Assembly: GCA_003150395.1 (NCBI GenBank)
Contig: QAMI01000020.1
Span: 1 to 43,401 of the forward strand
Source of the DNA: Candidatus Gastranaerophilales bacterium
GTDB lineage: Bacteria > Cyanobacteriota > Vampirovibrionia > Gastranaerophilales > Gastranaerophilaceae
DNA length: 43,401 nucleotides
Direction of reading: 5' to 3'
Part shown: positions 40,904 to 43,401 of the stretch, in pieces
Numbering within the stretch: position 1 is the stretch's first letter
Layout of the letters: the number at the start of each line of letters is the position of its first letter
Made by a program: the position numbers and the translations under genes
The notes under the pieces: model-generated
Seen by the model: only the letters and a program-made list of their open reading frames with translations
What the model was told of the DNA's origin: nothing
Database searches by the model: none

Positions 40904-42091
40904 GTGGAAAATTTCGTATCAGATATCTTTGCAAAGAAAGAAGAAACAGCAAGCCCACAGGCTCCGACAAATCGTTCTGCTGTCAATCCTACTAATATTA
41001 AAGTTATTGGTGTTGGCGGCGGCGGTGGAAATGCTGTTAACCGAATGATTAAAGCCGGACTCTCTGGTGTTGAGTTCTGGTTAATGAATACAGATTTACA
41101 GGTGTTGGAATTCGGTCAGACGCAGAATAAAATTCAATTAGGAACTAAATCTACAGCTGGTCTTGGTGCCGGCGGCGACCCGTCAGTAGGCGAAAGAGCT
41201 GCTGAAGAAGCTCAACAGGAAATTACTCATGCTCTTGAAGGTGCAGATATGGTGTTTATTACTGCTGGTATGGGCGGCGGAACAGGCACCGGTGCAGCTC
41301 CTGTCGTTGCTAAAATTGCTAAAGAATTAGGAATTCTAACAATTGCAGTCGTTACAAAACCTTTCTCCTGGGAAGGCAGAAAACGCCAAAATCAGGCCGT
41401 ACAAGGTCTTGAAAAACTTAGAGAAGCAGTTGATGCTGTTATTGTTGTTCCAAATGATAAACTTTTACAAGTTGTTGACCGCCAGGTTTCTTTGACAGAA
41501 TCATTCATTATTGTTGATGAAGTTCTTCTTCGCGGTGTTCAGGGTATTTCTGATATCATCACCGTTCCTGGAACAATTAACGTTGACTTTGCTGATGTTA
41601 AGAATGTTATGCAGGCTTCAGGCTCAGCCCTTATGGGTATCGGCCGCGGCCAGGGTGAAGGAAGAGCTATCAAGGCTGCTGAAATCGCTATCAATTCACA
41701 GCTTCTTGAAACTTCTATCAATGGCGCTTCCGGCGTAATCGTTAATATTACAGGCGGCCCTGACATGACATTGCATGAAATTACAGACGCTGCAAATATC
41801 ATTCATGATGCAGTTCTTGACGATGCAACTGTTATTATTGGTACAGCAGTTAACGAAAATATTCAGGGTGAAATTCAGGTTACTGTTATTGCAACAGGTT
41901 TTGAACTTAAAAATCAACCTGCTGATGCTCCGAAAACTGATGTTAAACAGCTTAGCGCATCAGATTTCTTCTCAGGTGCTTTTAATAATGGAAGCAACAA
42001 TGTTTCAGCTGCACAACCCAGAAGAAGTTCAATGCCTCAAATGGGTTCAGGCTTCACAAACATTGAAATACCTGACTTCTTGAAAAAGTAG
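40904..42091 (+). CDS. ftsZ: Cell division protein FtsZ
   Basis: Bacterial tubulin that polymerises into the division ring; 395 residues. A variable N-terminus (about 1-30) is followed by IKVIGVGGGGGNAVNRMI, the tubulin signature GMGGGTGTGAAP (about 122-133), the T7-loop region INVDFADVKNVM with the catalytic Asp, and AMGIG-equivalent ALMGIGRG. A linker of about 45 residues leads to the C-terminal peptide TNIEIPDFLKK, which binds FtsA/ZipA/ZipN-type tethers. The start is GTG 40904 with GAGGT upstream. It stands alone, without ftsA or ftsQ next to it, as in cyanobacteria. A terminator follows. Confidence 0.96.
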   Translation: MENFVSDIFAKKEETASPQAPTNRSAVNPTNIKVIGVGGGGGNAVNRMIKAGLSGVEFWLMNTDLQVLEFGQTQNKIQLGTKSTAGLGAGGDPSVGERAAEEAQQEITHALEGADMVFITAGMGGGTGTGAAPVVAKIAKELGILTIAVVTKPFSWEGRKRQNQAVQGLEKLREAVDAVIVVPNDKLLQVVDRQVSLTESFIIVDEVLLRGVQGISDIITVPGTINVDFADVKNVMQASGSALMGIGRGQGEGRAIKAAEIAINSQLLETSINGASGVIVNITGGPDMTLHEITDAANIIHDAVLDDATVIIGTAVNENIQGEIQVTVIATGFELKNQPADAPKTDVKQLSASDFFSGAFNNGSNNVSAAQPRRSSMPQMGSGFTNIEIPDFLKK

Positions 42092-42136
42092 TAAGCAAAA
42101 AATCAATTTAATCACAATACAGTTGGAAGTATATAT

Positions 42137-42166
42137 AGTGACCGTAAAAACGGTCACTTTTATTTT
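42137..42166 (+). terminator. Rho-independent terminator of ftsZ
   Basis: AGTGACCGT (42137-42145), AAAA loop, ACGGTCACT (42150-42158), then a T-rich tail. Confidence 0.9.
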
Positions 42167-42213
42167 ATCTTAAATTTTGAGTGTTACATTTTATTAATTT
42201 AATATTTTTATAG

Positions 42214-42348
42214 CCTGATTTAGTTGATTATTGTGTTGGAAATTTGCTTGAGAGAACTGCCAGGTCTATAAGTCCTGCTAAGGCTAACGAGTTTGATATC
42301 TTAAAATGGTCATTTGAACATTCTAAAAAGTATAAGATTACGTATTGA
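42214..42348 (+). pseudogene. Possible remnant of an unidentified coding sequence
   Basis: The gap after ftsZ contains a 44-codon open frame with protein-like composition (DYCVGNLLERTARSISPAKA, then NEFDILKWSFEHSKKYKITY) but no credible start or ribosome-binding site. It ends just before the aldolase terminator. It may be the 3' remnant of a lost gene or chance; I do not recognise a family. Confidence 0.25.
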
Positions 42349-42350
42349 AT

Positions 42351-42384
42351 AAAAAAAACCGCTTTGGACAAAGCGGTTTTTTTT
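42351..42384 (-). terminator. Rho-independent terminator of the aldolase gene
   Basis: AAAACCGCTTT and AAAGCGGTTTT arms around GGAC, with A and T runs on either side; it can act on both strands. Confidence 0.9.
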
Positions 42385-42401
42385 ATTTGTTCAAAATAAA
42401 A

Positions 42402-43361
42402 TTAGTCTTGAGCGTGACCGGCTGTTCCAAGAACGTCAACCATTTTATGTTTAACCATTTCTTTAACAGCAGTTCTGCCAGGTCCCATGTATTCACGTGG
42501 GTCAAATTTTTCAGGGTGTTCAACAAAGAATTCTCTGATTGTTGAAGTCATTGCAAGTCTCAAGTCTGTATCGATATTGATTTTTGCAACACCGTGTTTA
42601 GAAGCGTAGTTAAGCATATCTTCCGGAACACCTTGAGCGTTAGGCAATTGACCGCCAAACTTATTGCATTTAGCTACGAATTCAGCCGGAACAGATGATG
42701 AACCGTGAAGAACAAGCGGGAAATCATATCCAACAGCTGCATTAACTGCTTTTTTAATTTCAGCAAGTCTTTCAAAGTCAAGTTTAGCTTCACCGGTGAA
42801 TTTGTAAGCGCCGTGAGAAGTTCCGATTGCAACTGCTAATGAGTCGCAGCCTGTTTCTTTAACAAATCTTGCAGCTTCTTCAGGATCTGTGTAAGTCGAA
42901 TCTTTAGCGTGAACTTTAACATCATCTTCAACACCTGCTAATTTACCGAGTTCAGCTTCAACTGAAACTCCGCGCGGATGAGCATAATCAACTACCTGTT
43001 TAGTCAATTTGATGTTTTCTTCCAACGGGAATCTTGAACCGTCAATCATTACTGATGAGAAACCGCCGTCAATACAAGCTTTGCAGATTTCAAAATCAGC
43101 ACCGTGGTCTAAGTGCAATGCAATCGGCACTGTTGTTGTAGCTAAAGCTGCTTCAACAAGCTTGATTAAGTAAGTTTGGTTAGCATATTTTCTTGCGCCT
43201 GCTGAAACCTGTAAAATAATAGGTGATTGAGTTTCTTCAGCAGCTTCTGCAATACCCTGTAAAATTTCCATGTTGTTAACGTTGTAAGCACCGATAGCAT
43301 AACCGCCTGCGAGTGCTTTTTTGAACATTTCATTTGTTCCAACTAATTTTCTTTCGCTCAT
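42402..43361 (-). CDS. fba: Class II fructose-1,6-bisphosphate aldolase
   Basis: Zinc-dependent glycolytic/gluconeogenic enzyme that cleaves fructose-1,6-bisphosphate into DHAP and glyceraldehyde-3-phosphate. 319 residues, class IIB-like. Zinc and substrate motifs: IALHLDHGADF (catalytic Asp and zinc His near 81-82), EAELGKLAGVED, AVAIGTSHGAYKF (zinc His about 180), LVLHGSSSVP (zinc His about 208), and KINIDTDLRLAMT. AAGGAG lies before the ATG at 43361. It is followed by a strong terminator. Its codons look uniform and highly expressed, as expected for a glycolytic gene. Confidence 0.95.
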   Translation of the reverse strand: MSERKLVGTNEMFKKALAGGYAIGAYNVNNMEILQGIAEAAEETQSPIILQVSAGARKYANQTYLIKLVEAALATTTVPIALHLDHGADFEICKACIDGGFSSVMIDGSRFPLEENIKLTKQVVDYAHPRGVSVEAELGKLAGVEDDVKVHAKDSTYTDPEEAARFVKETGCDSLAVAIGTSHGAYKFTGEAKLDFERLAEIKKAVNAAVGYDFPLVLHGSSSVPAEFVAKCNKFGGQLPNAQGVPEDMLNYASKHGVAKINIDTDLRLAMTSTIREFFVEHPEKFDPREYMGPGRTAVKEMVKHKMVDVLGTAGHAQD

Positions 43362-43401
43362 AAGAGTCTCCTTCTTTATGTAAACTTTTTACACACATGA
43401 A

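Noticed and set aside
40860..41048. 62-codon ORF starting before ftsZ
   Set aside because: It overlaps ftsZ out of frame and has no ribosome-binding site; ftsZ is certain.

Overview
The window looks like chromosomal DNA from an AT-rich, gut-type non-photosynthetic relative of Cyanobacteria (Candidatus Gastranaerophilales / Melainabacteria). This is inference. It rests on several scattered prepilin-like proteins carrying FT(L/M)(A/S)EVLITLGIIG, a phycobilisome-lyase-type HEAT protein, a cyanobacterial-looking tmRNA without encoded CCA, a protein opening with NINFTGIKN, and low GC. Most genes are ordinary housekeeping genes set among lineage-specific genes of unknown function.

Layout. 1-3.5 kb: a sugar-type ABC solute-binding protein and three uncharacterised small proteins. 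3.1-7.5 kb: murA with a coupled small gene, a reverse rubrerythrin, a prepilin-like gene whose 5' end carries an 11-G tract, and a HEAT-repeat protein. 7.7-15 kb: a soluble PAS/GAF histidine kinase, then a minus-strand mfd-parvulin lipoprotein operon, then a secreted protein. 15-22 kb: a GalP-like sugar/H+ symporter, a DXS-like TPP enzyme, a MerR regulator with an AraJ-like exporter, and a CDF metal transporter. 22-27 kb: a large SF1 helicase with a nuclease-like tail, and a CCA-adding enzyme. 27-29.4 kb: tmRNA with a truncated serine recombinase abutting its 3' end, ogt, and RNase P RNA. 29.4-34 kb: a prepilin gene with a divergent XRE regulator, a TPR protein, and an operon of two secreted paralogues with a lipoate/octanoyl transferase. 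34-38.5 kb: a coiled-coil protein with an acidic repeat, an NfeD/flotillin pair, and a second prepilin gene with a 12-G tract. 38.5-43.4 kb: trpS, a fourth prepilin gene with a divergent XRE regulator, ftsZ, and class II fructose-bisphosphate aldolase.

The most notable signals are these. (1) Two prepilin-like genes share a 5' cassette with a poly-G tract; with 11 G the frame is open, with 12 G it is closed, as in a phase-variable contingency locus. (2) Palindromic repeat elements lie in frame inside housekeeping genes: two copies in opposite orientation inside mfd, one hairpin inside cca, and several repeat types inside one prepilin leader. (3) tmRNA carries the remains of an integrated element. 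(4) Several genes, including the histidine kinase, cca and an XRE regulator, have promoters placed so that transcription would begin at the start codon (leaderless mRNA). (5) The DXS-like enzyme lacks both arginines that bind the substrate phosphate in true DXS. All functional calls come from reading the sequence; no database search was run.
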